64,000 nt of DNA from JBLEFH01 sp047345645 (GCA_047345645.1 JBLEFH010000004.1); one strand, 5' to 3'; shown: positions 33,562 through 41,922, counted from the stretch's first letter. A program made the numbers and translations. Notes: generated from the sequence alone by a model not told the origin.

Positions 33562-33582
33562 GTGAGTCGTCAGGAGGCGAAT

Positions 33583-33957
33583 ATGTTGATGGGTGAGGTG
33601 TGCAAGCGGACCGGGCTGACGGCGGATACGCTGCGGTTTTACGAGAAAATCGGGCTGATGCCGACGGTCGCGCGGGATGCGGGCGGGCGGCGGCGCTACG
33701 GTCCGGCGGATCTGCGCTGGCTGGAGTTTCTCGCACTGCTCCGCGCGACCGGGATGCCGCAGGCGCAGCGCTTGCACTACGCGCAGTTGCGGGCCGAGGG
33801 CGATGCGACCGTCACCGCTCGGCGTGAGATGCTGGAGACGCAGCGCGACGCGGTCGTCCAAAAGATCGCGGATCTCACCAGAACCCTTGGCTTTCTGGAC
33901 GACAAAATCGCGCTCTACCGGCGCATGGAGAATGGAGACACCGATGACAACACTTGA
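33583..33957 (+). CDS. MerR-family transcriptional regulator lacking a sensor domain
   Basis: A 124-residue MerR-type regulator: winged helix with MGEVCKRTGLTADTLRFYEKIGLM, then YGPADLRWLEFLALLRATGMP, and a dimerisation coiled coil ending in LDDKIALYRRM. There are no conserved metal-binding cysteines in the C-terminus, and no fused effector domain. The start ATG 33583 has AGGAGG 5 bp upstream. It is the first gene of an operon with a carboxymuconolactone decarboxylase-like gene (14-bp overlap) and a GyrI-like gene. Closest in style to NmlR/AdhR regulators of aldehyde or thiol stress; inducer unknown. Confidence 0.87.
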   Translation: MLMGEVCKRTGLTADTLRFYEKIGLMPTVARDAGGRRRYGPADLRWLEFLALLRATGMPQAQRLHYAQLRAEGDATVTARREMLETQRDAVVQKIADLTRTLGFLDDKIALYRRMENGDTDDNT

Positions 33958-34318
33958 GAAAGCCCGCGATATCGTCGCGCAACTGAACCCCGATCTCGAA
34001 ACCGCGCTTGCGGAGAAATACGACCACACGCTGCCCGGCATGAGCGAAAGCCTGATCGACTGGGCTTACGGCCACCATTACGCCCGCGCCGGTCTCGACC
34101 TCAAAACCCGCCAGCTTTGCACCATCGCGGCGCTGACCGTTCTGGGCGGGCAGACCGCGCCGCAGCTTAAGGTGAACGTCGCGCACAGCCTCGCAGCGGG
34201 GGCCAGCCAGACCGAAATCCTGGAGGCGATCTGGCAGATGGCGGTCTATGGCGGAATGCCCGCGGCGATCAACGGGCTGAATGCCGCGATGGAGGTCTTT
34301 GCTGAAGAGGAAGCTTGA
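33944..34318 (+). CDS. Carboxymuconolactone decarboxylase-family protein
   Basis: A 124-residue AhpD-like-fold protein. The family core runs through LDLKTRQLCTIAALTVLGGQ, QLKVNVAHSLAAGAS and EAIWQMAVYGGMPAAINGL. It has a single Cys (Cys-Thr in QLCTIAA) and no CxxC, so the peroxidase relay of AhpD is not available; it is nearer to gamma-carboxymuconolactone decarboxylase itself. Overlap of 14 bp with the MerR gene implies coupled expression. As there is no protocatechuate operon nearby, the substrate is more likely an aldehyde- or oxidation-related compound. Confidence 0.83.
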   Translation: MTTLEKARDIVAQLNPDLETALAEKYDHTLPGMSESLIDWAYGHHYARAGLDLKTRQLCTIAALTVLGGQTAPQLKVNVAHSLAAGASQTEILEAIWQMAVYGGMPAAINGLNAAMEVFAEEEA

Positions 34319-34349
34319 TTGGCGCCCTCCCTCCGCGCAAAGTCAATCT

Positions 34350-34820
34350 ATGACACATGAAAAGCCCCGTTTCCTCACCGCGCCCGGCATGTATATCGCC
34401 GGGCTGTCTGAACGCCACCAAATCGCCGATATCGGTGATGTGGTGCCCGCGCAATGGCGGCGTTTCATGGAGATGCCGCCCTTGCCCGGCATCGGCGATG
34501 CTTATTACGGCGTGACCGAGGGGATGGACGCGGATGAGGGCGTGATCGACTATCTCTGCGGGGTGGAGGTCGCGGAAATCGACGACTTGCCGGATGACGC
34601 GGACCGCATGTATCTGCCCGAAGCGGAATATGCCGTCTTCACCCATCACGGCGCGACCGACACGCTTGCGCAAACATGGTCGGCGATCTTGGGCGAGGCT
34701 TTGCCCAGCATGGGCCTGCGGATCGGCGGCAACCTGCCCTTCGAGCGTTACGGTCCCGGCTATGATCCGACCTCGCGCAAGGGCGATATCGAGATCTGGA
34801 TGCCGATCCTGCGCGGATGA
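34350..34820 (+). CDS. Stand-alone GyrI-like/AraC effector-binding domain protein
   Basis: A 156-residue single-domain protein of the GyrI-like small-molecule-binding superfamily (SRPBCC-unrelated, BmrR/SbmC type): MYIAGLSERH at the first strand, a YGVTEGMDAD turn, YLCGVEV, AEYAVFTHHG and a final GDIEIWMPIL strand. In BmrR such a domain is fused to a MerR DNA-binding domain; here the MerR protein two genes upstream lacks one. ATG 34350 is 31 bp after the decarboxylase-like stop. A drug- or metabolite-binding role is likely, but whether it modulates the MerR protein is unknown. Confidence 0.8.
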   Translation: MTHEKPRFLTAPGMYIAGLSERHQIADIGDVVPAQWRRFMEMPPLPGIGDAYYGVTEGMDADEGVIDYLCGVEVAEIDDLPDDADRMYLPEAEYAVFTHHGATDTLAQTWSAILGEALPSMGLRIGGNLPFERYGPGYDPTSRKGDIEIWMPILRG

Positions 34821-34878
34821 CCTTCGGGTCATCTGCGGGCCGAAGGGGCGCAAGGCCCCGAGGCACGCGCACCCGCAA

Positions 34879-34915
34879 AGAAAAACCGCGCCCCGAATGG
34901 AGCGCGGTCTTTTCA
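34879..34915. terminator. Bidirectional terminator between the GyrI-like gene and kbp
   Basis: Stem ACCGCGC / GCGCGGT (34885-34891 and 34902-34908) with additional GC pairing and a GAAT loop. T-run CTTTTC follows on the plus side, and AAGAAAAA precedes it, giving a U-run for minus-strand transcripts; it can terminate both convergent genes. Confidence 0.82.
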
Positions 34916-34926
34916 TGTCGAGCTTA

Positions 34927-35373
34927 TCAGTCCTGCGGGATGCGCAGGGTCTGGCCCGGATAGATCTTGTCCGGATCCGACAGCATCGGCTTGTTGGCTT
35001 CGAAAATCTTCTGATAATCCGCACCATTGCCGAGGGTCTTTTCCGCGATGGCCCAAAGGGTGTCGCCCTTCTCCACCACGTGGAATTTCGGCTCCTTGCT
35101 GCCATCATCCGCTTCGAGATCGTCCTCGACGGTGGCCACGCCTTCGACATTGCCCGCCGCCAGAATGATCTTCTCACGCTGTTCCTGCGTCACATTCTTG
35201 CCGGAGACCTTCACCTTGTCGCCGTCAACCTTGACCTGAACCTCGTTGTTATCAAGGCCGAGATCCTTCAGCTCTTTCTTGATCGCTTCTTCCTTGGCCG
35301 GGGCTTCCGCCGCTTCCGCTTTGCCGCCAAACAGGCCCTTACCGGCCTCTTTCACAAAATTCCAAAGTCCCAT
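34927..35373 (-). CDS. kbp: BON-LysM protein (Kbp/YgaU-like potassium-binding protein)
   Basis: Close to E. coli Kbp (149 residues), a cytoplasmic potassium-sensing protein, also known as YgaU. The 148-residue protein has an MGLWNFVKEAGK opening, a BON domain (about 28-85, with VKVSGKNVTQEQREKI), and a C-terminal LysM domain (about 95-147, HVVEKGDTLWAIAEKTLG to YPGQTLRIP). The IFEANKPML and DPDKIYPGQ strings match E. coli nearly verbatim. No signal peptide. The terminator at 34879-34915 follows its stop. Confidence 0.92.
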   Translation of the reverse strand: MGLWNFVKEAGKGLFGGKAEAAEAPAKEEAIKKELKDLGLDNNEVQVKVDGDKVKVSGKNVTQEQREKIILAAGNVEGVATVEDDLEADDGSKEPKFHVVEKGDTLWAIAEKTLGNGADYQKIFEANKPMLSDPDKIYPGQTLRIPQD

Positions 35374-35427
35374 GATGTCCTCCTCGGGTGGGTTGCGGCG
35401 AAACTATGGGCGGGAAACATTTGTTAA

Positions 35428-36276
35428 TCAAGCGTCCGGCGGGTCTGCCTTCAGAAGCGCAGACAAACCTGCGTGATAATCGGGGTAAAGCAGTTTCAAA
35501 TCGAAGCGTTCCTTGAGCTTGTCATTCCGCACACGCTTGTTTTCGGCGTAAAAACTCCGCGCCATGGGGGACATATCCGCGTCCTCAAACCGATATTCCG
35601 GCGGGGGCGGCATCTCCAACAGGCGCGCCGCTTCGGTCAGCACATCCTGCGGCGGCGCGGGCAGGTCATCGACGACATTGTAGATCGCAGGAAACGCGGT
35701 GTCGGGGTCGTTCATGCTCGCCTCAAGCGCCTGCGCGATGTCTTCGACATGGCTGCGGGAGAACACTTGGCCCTCCTTAATAATCCGCCGCGCCTTACCG
35801 GATTTCACCTTGGAAAACGGCCCGCGTCCGGGCCCGTAAATCCCGCCGAGCCGGAAGATATGCACCGGCAAACCCGTGTCGGCCCAAGCTGCCTCCGCCG
35901 CAATCCGCGCTTTGCCGCGCGGTTGCTCGCCATGGAGCGGCGTCGTCTCATCCACCCAGTCCCCGCCATGGTCCCCATAAACGCCTGTGGTCGAGAGATA
36001 CCCAACCCACTCCGGCGACGCGGCCCGCAACGCCGCGCCATATTCCGCCAGCACCGGATCATCATCCCGCGGCCCGGCGGAGGAGAGGATATGCGTTGCC
36101 TCTGCAATCTCTTCGCTCAGATCTTCGCCCCATAGCCGCGCCTCGATCCCGCGCGCCCGCATCGCCTCGGCCTTTTCCGGATCGCGCGTTGTCCCGATGA
36201 TCCGCCAGCCCTGCGGGGCAAGCCGCCGCTCCAGCGCCTGCGCCGAATAGCCGTGACCGAAACTCAAAAGGATCAT
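35428..36276 (-). CDS. NAD-dependent epimerase/dehydratase-like SDR (YeeZ-like)
   Basis: A 282-residue extended/atypical SDR. The N-terminal glycine motif is SFGHGYSAQAL, as in YeeZ-type proteins, with no catalytic YxxxK pattern clearly placed: the STTGVYGDHGGDWVDE stretch supplies a Tyr, and IYGPGRGPF and SRSHVEDIAQAL are family-typical. The product function is unknown. The ATG overlaps the queG stop by ATGA. It probably forms an operon with queG and the GST, suggesting shared transcription but no proven pathway. Confidence 0.8.
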   Translation of the reverse strand: MILLSFGHGYSAQALERRLAPQGWRIIGTTRDPEKAEAMRARGIEARLWGEDLSEEIAEATHILSSAGPRDDDPVLAEYGAALRAASPEWVGYLSTTGVYGDHGGDWVDETTPLHGEQPRGKARIAAEAAWADTGLPVHIFRLGGIYGPGRGPFSKVKSGKARRIIKEGQVFSRSHVEDIAQALEASMNDPDTAFPAIYNVVDDLPAPPQDVLTEAARLLEMPPPPEYRFEDADMSPMARSFYAENKRVRNDKLKERFDLKLLYPDYHAGLSALLKADPPDA

Positions 36277-37307
36277 GCCGCCCCTTCCAGCCGCGCCACG
36301 GCCCATTCCGCCGCCTCGCGCACAACCTCGTCCTCATCCGTCAACAGCGCGCCCGCGTAGGGCACCAGCCCCGCCTCGCCGGAATTGCCAATCGCGTAAA
36401 GCACATTGCGCACGAAGCGGTTGCGCCCGATGCGTTTGATCGGCGAGCCGGAAAACACCTCGCGAAACTCAGCATCGGTGAGGCTGACGAGATGCGCCAG
36501 CTTAGGGCGGCTCAGTTCGATCCGGCCCCAATAGCCGCTCTCGGTCGCTTCCTGCGCGAATTTGTTCCACGGGCAAACGGCGAGGCAATCGTCGCAGCCA
36601 TAGATGCGGTTGCCCATTTTCGCGCGCAGTTCCACCGGAACGCTGCCCTTATGCTCGATCGTCAGATAGGAAATGCAGCGCGTCGCATCGAGTTGAAACG
36701 GCGCGGGAAACGCATCGGTCGGGCAAATATCGAGACATTTGCGACAGGACCCGCAATGCTCAGCCTCCGGTGCGTCAATGGGCAGTTCTTCGGTGGTGAA
36801 AATCGCCCCCAGAAAGAACCAGTTGCCAAGATCCCGGCCCAGCAAATTCGTATGCTTGCCCTGCCAGCCGAGACCCGCCGCCTCCGCCAGCGGCTTCTCC
36901 ATCACCGGCGCCGTGTCCACGAACACCTTGATCTCCGCCCCGGTTTTCTCGACGAACCAGCGCCCGAGCCGCTTCAGCTTTTTCTTGAGAACGTCGTGAT
37001 AATCCTTCCCACGCGCATAGACGGAAATCGCGCCGCGGTCGGGATGATTCAGGATTTGCAGCGGGTTTTCGGTCGGGGTGTAGGGCTCCGCCAACATGAT
37101 GACCGACCGCGCCTCGGGCCAGAGCGCCGCCGGATCGCCCCGCCAATGCGCGCGATCCTCCAGCCAACCCATTTGCCCGTGATAGCCCTCGGCAAGAAAC
37201 GCTTTGAGGCGCGCCATCGCCTCAGGGATCGCATCCGGACGGCAAACCCCAAGCTTCGCGATGCCGAGTGCGCGGGCCTCTTCATGAAGGGCGGCGCGCA
37301 GATCCAT
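36273..37307 (-). CDS. queG: Epoxyqueuosine reductase
   Basis: Cobalamin-dependent iron-sulfur enzyme making queuosine from epoxyqueuosine in tRNA wobble position 34. The 344-residue protein contains the two [4Fe-4S] cysteine clusters CGSCRKCLDICP and CDDCLAVCP, with QGKHTNLL for the substrate pocket, and C-terminal HEAT-like repeats. ATG 37307 overlaps the upstream GST stop by 1 base; an upstream in-frame start would overlap the GST gene by over 100 bp. Confidence 0.96.
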   Translation of the reverse strand: MDLRAALHEEARALGIAKLGVCRPDAIPEAMARLKAFLAEGYHGQMGWLEDRAHWRGDPAALWPEARSVIMLAEPYTPTENPLQILNHPDRGAISVYARGKDYHDVLKKKLKRLGRWFVEKTGAEIKVFVDTAPVMEKPLAEAAGLGWQGKHTNLLGRDLGNWFFLGAIFTTEELPIDAPEAEHCGSCRKCLDICPTDAFPAPFQLDATRCISYLTIEHKGSVPVELRAKMGNRIYGCDDCLAVCPWNKFAQEATESGYWGRIELSRPKLAHLVSLTDAEFREVFSGSPIKRIGRNRFVRNVLYAIGNSGEAGLVPYAGALLTDEDEVVREAAEWAVARLEGAA

Positions 37308-37972
37308 CAGAAATCGAGGTCGCGGTAATGCGCGGGCGGGCGGAAGGGCGGCACCTGATCGGCCAGAAGCCCCCGGAAACTCGGGCGCGACTTCACTTTC
37401 GCATACCAGTCGCGCAGATTTTGCGAGCGGTTCCACTCGATGACGTCAATATAATCGAGGCAGGAGAAATGCGCCGCGGCAGTCAGATCCGCAAGCGTCA
37501 TATTGTCCCCGGCAAGCCATTTGCGGCTTTCCAGAAGCCAGTCGCAATAATCGATATGGAAGCGGATATTCTGCAGGCCCGCCTTGATCTTGGCACTGTC
37601 CGGCGAGCCGGTTTTCATCAGCCGCTTGTTGACCTTTTCGACCAAGAGATTGCCCGTCACCTCCTGCCACATCTTGCCGTCGAACCACCCGCAGAGGCGG
37701 CGCACTTCGGCGCGGTTCACAAGGTCGGTGGGGATGAGGCGCGGGTCGGAATGCAGCTCTTCGAGATATTCGCAGATCGCCTGGCTCTCCGCGAGGATCA
37801 CCCCATTCGCGCTCAAGACCGGCACCTGGCCCGCCGGGTTCAACCGCAGAAAATCCATGCGCTTGTCCCAGGGGCGCTCTTCGACCAGTTCGGTCTCGAT
37901 CTTCTTCTCACCCAGAACCAGCCGCACCTTGCGGCTGAACGGGCAGAGCGGCAGATGATAGAGTTTATGCAT
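37307..37972 (-). CDS. Glutathione S-transferase family protein
   Basis: A 221-residue thioredoxin-fold plus helical GST. The N-terminal LPLCPFSRKVRLVLGEKK has Cys-Pro in place of the usual Ser/Tyr, followed by NPAGQVPVL and the glutathione-contact ESQAICEYLEE; the C-terminal domain has the NMTLADLTAAA structural motif. The Cys-Pro-Phe-Ser start fits Beta/Omega-like classes. ATG 37972 is preferred with AAGGAGAG upstream; ATG 38002 would add ten residues. Likely cotranscribed with queG. Confidence 0.85.
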   Translation of the reverse strand: MHKLYHLPLCPFSRKVRLVLGEKKIETELVEERPWDKRMDFLRLNPAGQVPVLSANGVILAESQAICEYLEELHSDPRLIPTDLVNRAEVRRLCGWFDGKMWQEVTGNLLVEKVNKRLMKTGSPDSAKIKAGLQNIRFHIDYCDWLLESRKWLAGDNMTLADLTAAAHFSCLDYIDVIEWNRSQNLRDWYAKVKSRPSFRGLLADQVPPFRPPAHYRDLDF

Positions 37973-38032
37973 CGCTTGGCGGCTCTCCTTCGCCCGCGAC
38001 ATTGCCCAATTTTCGGGGCGGATTCAATGCGG

Positions 38033-38911
38033 CTAGAGCAACCCGCTGGCCCGGAAACTGGTTTCGCTGCCCTTGCCGATAATCACATGATCGTGGAGCG
38101 TCAGGCCAAGGGCCAGCGCCGCGTCCTCGATCTGGGCGGTCATGTCGATATCCGCCTGGCTCGGCGTCGGATCGCCAGAGGGATGATTATGCACGAGGAT
38201 CATGGCCGAGGCGTTCAGCTCCAGCGCCCGTTTCACCACCTCGCGCGGATAGACCGGCACGTGATCGACGGTACCTTTCTGCTGTGCTTCATCCGCGATC
38301 AGGGTGTTCTTGCGGTCGAGAAACAGGATGCGAAATTCCTCCGTCTCGCGATGCGCCATCGCCGTTTTGCAATAGGTGATCAGCGCATCCCAACTTGAGA
38401 GCGCCGGTTTCTGGATCACCTTCGCCTGCGCCAACCGATGCGCCGCAGCCTCGACGATCTTCAGCTCCTGCACCACGCGATCACCCACCCCCGACACTTC
38501 CAGCAAACGGTGACGCGGCGCGGAGATGACGTGGTTGAAGTCGCCAAAAACCTCCAGCAGTTTCTTCGCCAGCGGCTTCACATCGATCTTCGGAATGGCG
38601 CGGAACAGCACGAGTTCCAGCATCTCGTAATCGGCAAGTGCGCCGGACCCCGCCTGCATGAAACGCAAGCGGAGCCGGTCACGGTGGCCGTAGTAATGGG
38701 GCTTATCCCTCTTCTTGTCATGAGGAGACGATGTGTTCGGCCTGCGGGGAGCCTCCCCGGCCCCATAGCCATTTGCAAAGCGGATCAGGGGGCGCGCGGG
38801 TGGCGACGGCGCGGTTTCGGTGTGAACCTCCAGACCGGGCTCCGGGGGTGCCTCTGCCCGCCGCAGTCCGGCCACCGGCCGCTCAAAAAATCCCGCCAAT
38901 GTCTTTCTCAT
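38033..38911 (-). CDS. radC: RadC/JAB1-MPN domain protein
   Basis: RadC-family protein of 292 residues, with an HhH-like region (DVKPLAKKLLEVFGDF to LLEVSGVGDRVVQEL) followed by the MPN/JAMM domain carrying VHNHPSGDPTPSQAD, where two His and an Asp are the metal ligands. A 70-residue basic, low-complexity N-terminal extension precedes the family domain. Genetic function remains unresolved in the family as a whole, and the historical DNA-repair label is not reliable. Confidence 0.9.
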   Translation of the reverse strand: MRKTLAGFFERPVAGLRRAEAPPEPGLEVHTETAPSPPARPLIRFANGYGAGEAPRRPNTSSPHDKKRDKPHYYGHRDRLRLRFMQAGSGALADYEMLELVLFRAIPKIDVKPLAKKLLEVFGDFNHVISAPRHRLLEVSGVGDRVVQELKIVEAAAHRLAQAKVIQKPALSSWDALITYCKTAMAHRETEEFRILFLDRKNTLIADEAQQKGTVDHVPVYPREVVKRALELNASAMILVHNHPSGDPTPSQADIDMTAQIEDAALALGLTLHDHVIIGKGSETSFRASGLL

Positions 38912-38960
38912 GCCCGCAGCTTGGCCGAAAACTGGTTAAGGAGTCATGAAAATCGCCGCA

Positions 38961-38986
38961 CGCGCCCACAACCGGCGCGCGTTTTT
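38961..38986. terminator. Hairpin in the map-radC gap
   Basis: CGCGCC/GGCGCG stem (38961-38966, 38974-38979), followed on the plus strand by CGTTTTT, and overlapping a second palindrome CGCGTTT-TT-AAACGCG. Read leftward it follows map, with a T-run at 38948-38953 region. Direction of action is unclear. Confidence 0.35.
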
Positions 38987-39030
38987 AAACGCGGGTCGGA
39001 GGAGGGTTTCTGCCCGTCAGGGCAGTCCGC

Positions 39031-39834
39031 TTACCAGTGTTTTTCGAAAATGCCGCGCGGCGATTGCGTGAAAATCTCGCAGCCATCCGCCGTCACACCC
39101 ACCGAATGCTCATATTGCGCCGAGAGCGAGCGGTCGCGGGTCACAGCGGTCCAGCCATCGGCGAGCACTTTGGTCTCGGGACGGCCCAGATTGATCATCG
39201 GCTCGATGGTGAAGAACATCCCCTCTTCCAGCACCGGCCCCCGGCCCCACTGCCCGTAATGCAGCACATTGGGCGGCGCGTGGAACACCTGCCCCAAACC
39301 GTGCCCGCAGAAGTCCCGCACAACGCCGGTGCGCTCGCCTTCCGCATAGGTTTGGATCGCCGCGCCAATGTCGCCAAAGGTGTTGCCGGGTTTGACCTTC
39401 TCGATCCCGCGCATCAGGCTTTCATGAGTGATCGCCATCAGGCGCTCCGCTTTGCGGTTCGGCGCGCCGGCCACAAACATGCGGCTCGTATCGCCATACC
39501 AACCATCGACGATCACCGTCACGTCGATGTTGAGAATATCGCCATTCTTCAGCTTTTTGTCGCCGGGAATCCCGTGACAGACGACATGGTTGAGCGAAAT
39601 GCAGGAGGCATGTTCATAACCGCGATAGCCGATGGTCGCGCTTTTCGCCCCGGCCTTCTTGATCTCATCCTCGATGAACGCGTCCAGCTCCCCCGTGGTC
39701 GCACCCGGCGTCACCAGATCCGAGACCTTATCGAGAATCTCCGCAGCCAGACGCCCGGCCCGGCGCATACCTTCGAAATCCGCGTCCGTGTGGATGCGGA
39801 TACCATCGCGATTGACCTGACCTTGCTCTGTCAT
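39031..39834 (-). CDS. map: Methionine aminopeptidase, type I
   Basis: Removes N-terminal methionine from nascent proteins. The 267-residue protein has all metal ligands: Asp pair in NIDVTVIVDGWYGDTSRMF, His in GHGLGQVFH, Glu in IEPMI and Glu in YEHSVGV, plus the substrate His in VVCHGIPGD. ATG at 39834 with AAGGAG 6 bp upstream is preferred to the GTG at 39837. sfsA lies 21 bp upstream on the same strand, so the two are likely cotranscribed. Confidence 0.97.
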   Translation of the reverse strand: MTEQGQVNRDGIRIHTDADFEGMRRAGRLAAEILDKVSDLVTPGATTGELDAFIEDEIKKAGAKSATIGYRGYEHASCISLNHVVCHGIPGDKKLKNGDILNIDVTVIVDGWYGDTSRMFVAGAPNRKAERLMAITHESLMRGIEKVKPGNTFGDIGAAIQTYAEGERTGVVRDFCGHGLGQVFHAPPNVLHYGQWGRGPVLEEGMFFTIEPMINLGRPETKVLADGWTAVTRDRSLSAQYEHSVGVTADGCEIFTQSPRGIFEKHW

Positions 39835-39855
39835 CACATGCTCCTTTGATGCGCC

Positions 39856-40545
39856 TCACATAGACGCAGCGGGCGGCGCTTGCAACGGCAGCGGTTTAGC
39901 GAGGGTGATCTCTTCCGGCGTGATGGTGCTGGCGACCGCGATCATCTCTACGCCCGCCGCCTTTGCGTCATGCCAAGCGGCGGCATAGGCGGGGTCAATA
40001 TCATGAGCAATCGTCACCGCCTCGGCGTCGTTTCGCATTGAGTGATAGAGCATGGTCGCCCGTTTACCCTGCCGCACCATCTCGGCAAGTTCGCGCAGAT
40101 GTTTGGTCCCGCGCGCGGTGGTCGTGTCGGGGAATTCGGCCAAGCCCGGCTGGCGCGACAGCGTGACGCCCTTCACCTCCAGATAGTGATCTTCATCGAG
40201 CAGGAAATCGACGCGGCTCCCGGTCCCGTATTTCACCTCGCGGCGGTAGGTCTCGTGCGGGACCAGGGCCAGACCGTCCTCGACAATGCGGTTCGAGAGC
40301 GTGGTATCGACGCAGACGAGACCGGTCGGCACCTCCGCCAGTTTCCAGCTCCAGTCCAGCTTGCGCCCGCCGCCCGCCACATCCGCAAGCCAGATCGCCT
40401 GACCCTCTTCGGCCAGCCCCGTCATCGCGCCGGGATTGGCGACATGCGCCGTCGTCTCGCGACCATCCGGCAAGATCACATCCGCAAGAAAACGCTTGTA
40501 TCTGCGGGTGAGCGTGGCACGGATAAGGGGCGGGTCGAACTTCAT
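39856..40545 (-). CDS. sfsA: SfsA family protein (sugar fermentation stimulation protein)
   Basis: A 229-residue SfsA homologue of nuclease-like fold and uncertain role. Recognised from FLADVILPDGRETTAHVANPGAM at the N-terminus, EVKGVTLSRQPGLAEFPD, and MLYHSMRNDAEAVTIAHDIDPAY. ATG 40545 gives the family start; a long in-frame extension over the divergent CinA-like gene is spurious. Divergent from that gene by 28 bp. Confidence 0.93.
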   Translation of the reverse strand: MKFDPPLIRATLTRRYKRFLADVILPDGRETTAHVANPGAMTGLAEEGQAIWLADVAGGGRKLDWSWKLAEVPTGLVCVDTTLSNRIVEDGLALVPHETYRREVKYGTGSRVDFLLDEDHYLEVKGVTLSRQPGLAEFPDTTTARGTKHLRELAEMVRQGKRATMLYHSMRNDAEAVTIAHDIDPAYAAAWHDAKAAGVEMIAVASTITPEEITLAKPLPLQAPPAASM

Positions 40546-40573
40546 GGCCCGGCTGATAGCACGAGGACGCGCC

Positions 40574-41290
40574 ATGCCCAACCCAACTGCCGCCATTCTG
40601 ATTATCGGGGATGAAATCCTGTCGGGCCGCACCCATGAGGGAAATGGCCATTGGCTGGCGGGGGAACTCAACCGGCGCGGGATCGAGCTGAGGGAGATCC
40701 GCGTCGTGACCGACGAGATGGACGCGATCTCCGCCGCGCTGAAAAGCATGACGGAGACGGCGGATCACGTGTTCACCTCTGGCGGGATCGGCCCGACCCA
40801 TGACGACATCACCGCCGATGCAGTCGCTGCGTTTTTCGGGGTTTCCATTGATGTGCGCGAAGATGCCCGCATGGCGCTGGCGCAGAACTACCCCAAGGGC
40901 GAGGCGGATCTGACGCCCGCGCGCCTGCGCATGGCCCGGATACCCGATGGCGCGACGCTGATCGACAACCCGATTTCTCACGCGCCCGGTTTCACCATCG
41001 GCAATGTGCATGTGATGGCGGGGGTGCCGAACATCTTCCGGGCCATGGCCCAGAACGTGCTGCCGAGCATTCCCGGCGGTGTGCCGCAGCAAAGCCTATC
41101 GGTGCAGTTCAAAGGCCCCGAAAGCGCGCTCGCGGATCAACTGCGGCAGATCGCGAAGGACAACCCCGATGTGGCCATCGGTTCCTATCCGCATGTGATC
41201 GATGGCAAGTTTATCTGCGATGTGGTTCTGCGAGGGCCCGATTCCGCGCGGCTCGAACAAGTCGCCGCATTGGTGCCGACACACGTTTGA
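40574..41290 (+). CDS. CinA N-terminal/molybdopterin-binding domain protein
   Basis: A 238-residue MoCF-binding (CinA-like N-terminal) domain protein: AILIIGDEILSGRTHEGN, VFTSGGIGPTHDDITADAVA, and the NPISHAPGF block are family signatures. The C-terminal nicotinamide-nucleotide amidase domain of full-length CinA is absent. AGGAC precedes the ATG. Its last 80 bp overlap the end of the convergent sugar transferase gene. Role in competence or repair is not established. Confidence 0.87.
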   Translation: MPNPTAAILIIGDEILSGRTHEGNGHWLAGELNRRGIELREIRVVTDEMDAISAALKSMTETADHVFTSGGIGPTHDDITADAVAAFFGVSIDVREDARMALAQNYPKGEADLTPARLRMARIPDGATLIDNPISHAPGFTIGNVHVMAGVPNIFRAMAQNVLPSIPGGVPQQSLSVQFKGPESALADQLRQIAKDNPDVAIGSYPHVIDGKFICDVVLRGPDSARLEQVAALVPTHV

Positions 41291-41894
41291 CCGGCGCCTC
41301 GCGCCCGGTGCGGTGGATGGTCATCCAGAGGATGCGAAAATCGAGCCAGCAGGTCCGGCGCTGCTGATACCAGCGATCCAGCCGCGCCTTCGCGGGCACG
41401 CAGACATTGCTGTAAAGATGCTCCGTTTCCGCCGCCGTTCCGGCTGTGGAGAGCAGCGCCTCCTCCCGGCGATGATAGAGGATCGAGGCCAGTCCGGTAA
41501 TGCCGGGGCGCTCCTTCAAAAGCGGGCCGTAGATGTCCGGGAAAGCCTGCACATAGCGCATCAGCGGCGGGCGCGGCCCGACGAAATTGATGTCGCCTTT
41601 CAGCACATTGATGATCTGCGGCAACTCGTCGAGACGGTAGCGCCGCAGCTTGCGGCCGATCGGCGTGATCCGCTTGGCCTTGTCGCCGCCCGTCACACCG
41701 GAATCCTCAGGATCATGGCTCATGGTGCGGAATTTGATGAGACCGAAGGGCTTGCAATCCTGCCCGGCGCGCTCGGCGATGTAGAAGGCGTCGTCGTCCT
41801 CTGCCAGACGGATCCAAAGCCAAATGGCCCCGACAATGGGCAACAAAATCGGCGATAGCAAAAGTGCGAATAGAAAATTCAGCACGCGATTCAT
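41211..41894 (-). CDS. Bacterial sugar transferase (undecaprenyl-phosphate sugar phosphotransferase-like)
   Basis: Transfers a sugar 1-phosphate to a polyprenyl phosphate to start an exopolysaccharide or O-antigen unit at the inner membrane. The 227-residue protein has one N-terminal hydrophobic hairpin-like segment (about 5-30), ERAGQDCKPFGLIKFRTM, RYRLDELPQIINVLKGDI and SFVGPRPP-type FVGPRPP: this is the short catalytic PGT core without the N-terminal membrane repeats of WcaJ. The C-terminal 45 residues extend beyond the usual end and run antisense into the CinA-like gene (41211-41290). Confidence 0.87.
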   Translation of the reverse strand: MNRVLNFLFALLLSPILLPIVGAIWLWIRLAEDDDAFYIAERAGQDCKPFGLIKFRTMSHDPEDSGVTGGDKAKRITPIGRKLRRYRLDELPQIINVLKGDINFVGPRPPLMRYVQAFPDIYGPLLKERPGITGLASILYHRREEALLSTAGTAAETEHLYSNVCVPAKARLDRWYQQRRTCWLDFRILWMTIHRTGREAPVKRVSAPMRRLVRAARNRALAEPHRR

Positions 41895-41922
41895 GCTCTG
41901 CCTCTCAGTCCTCCGCTGCCCC

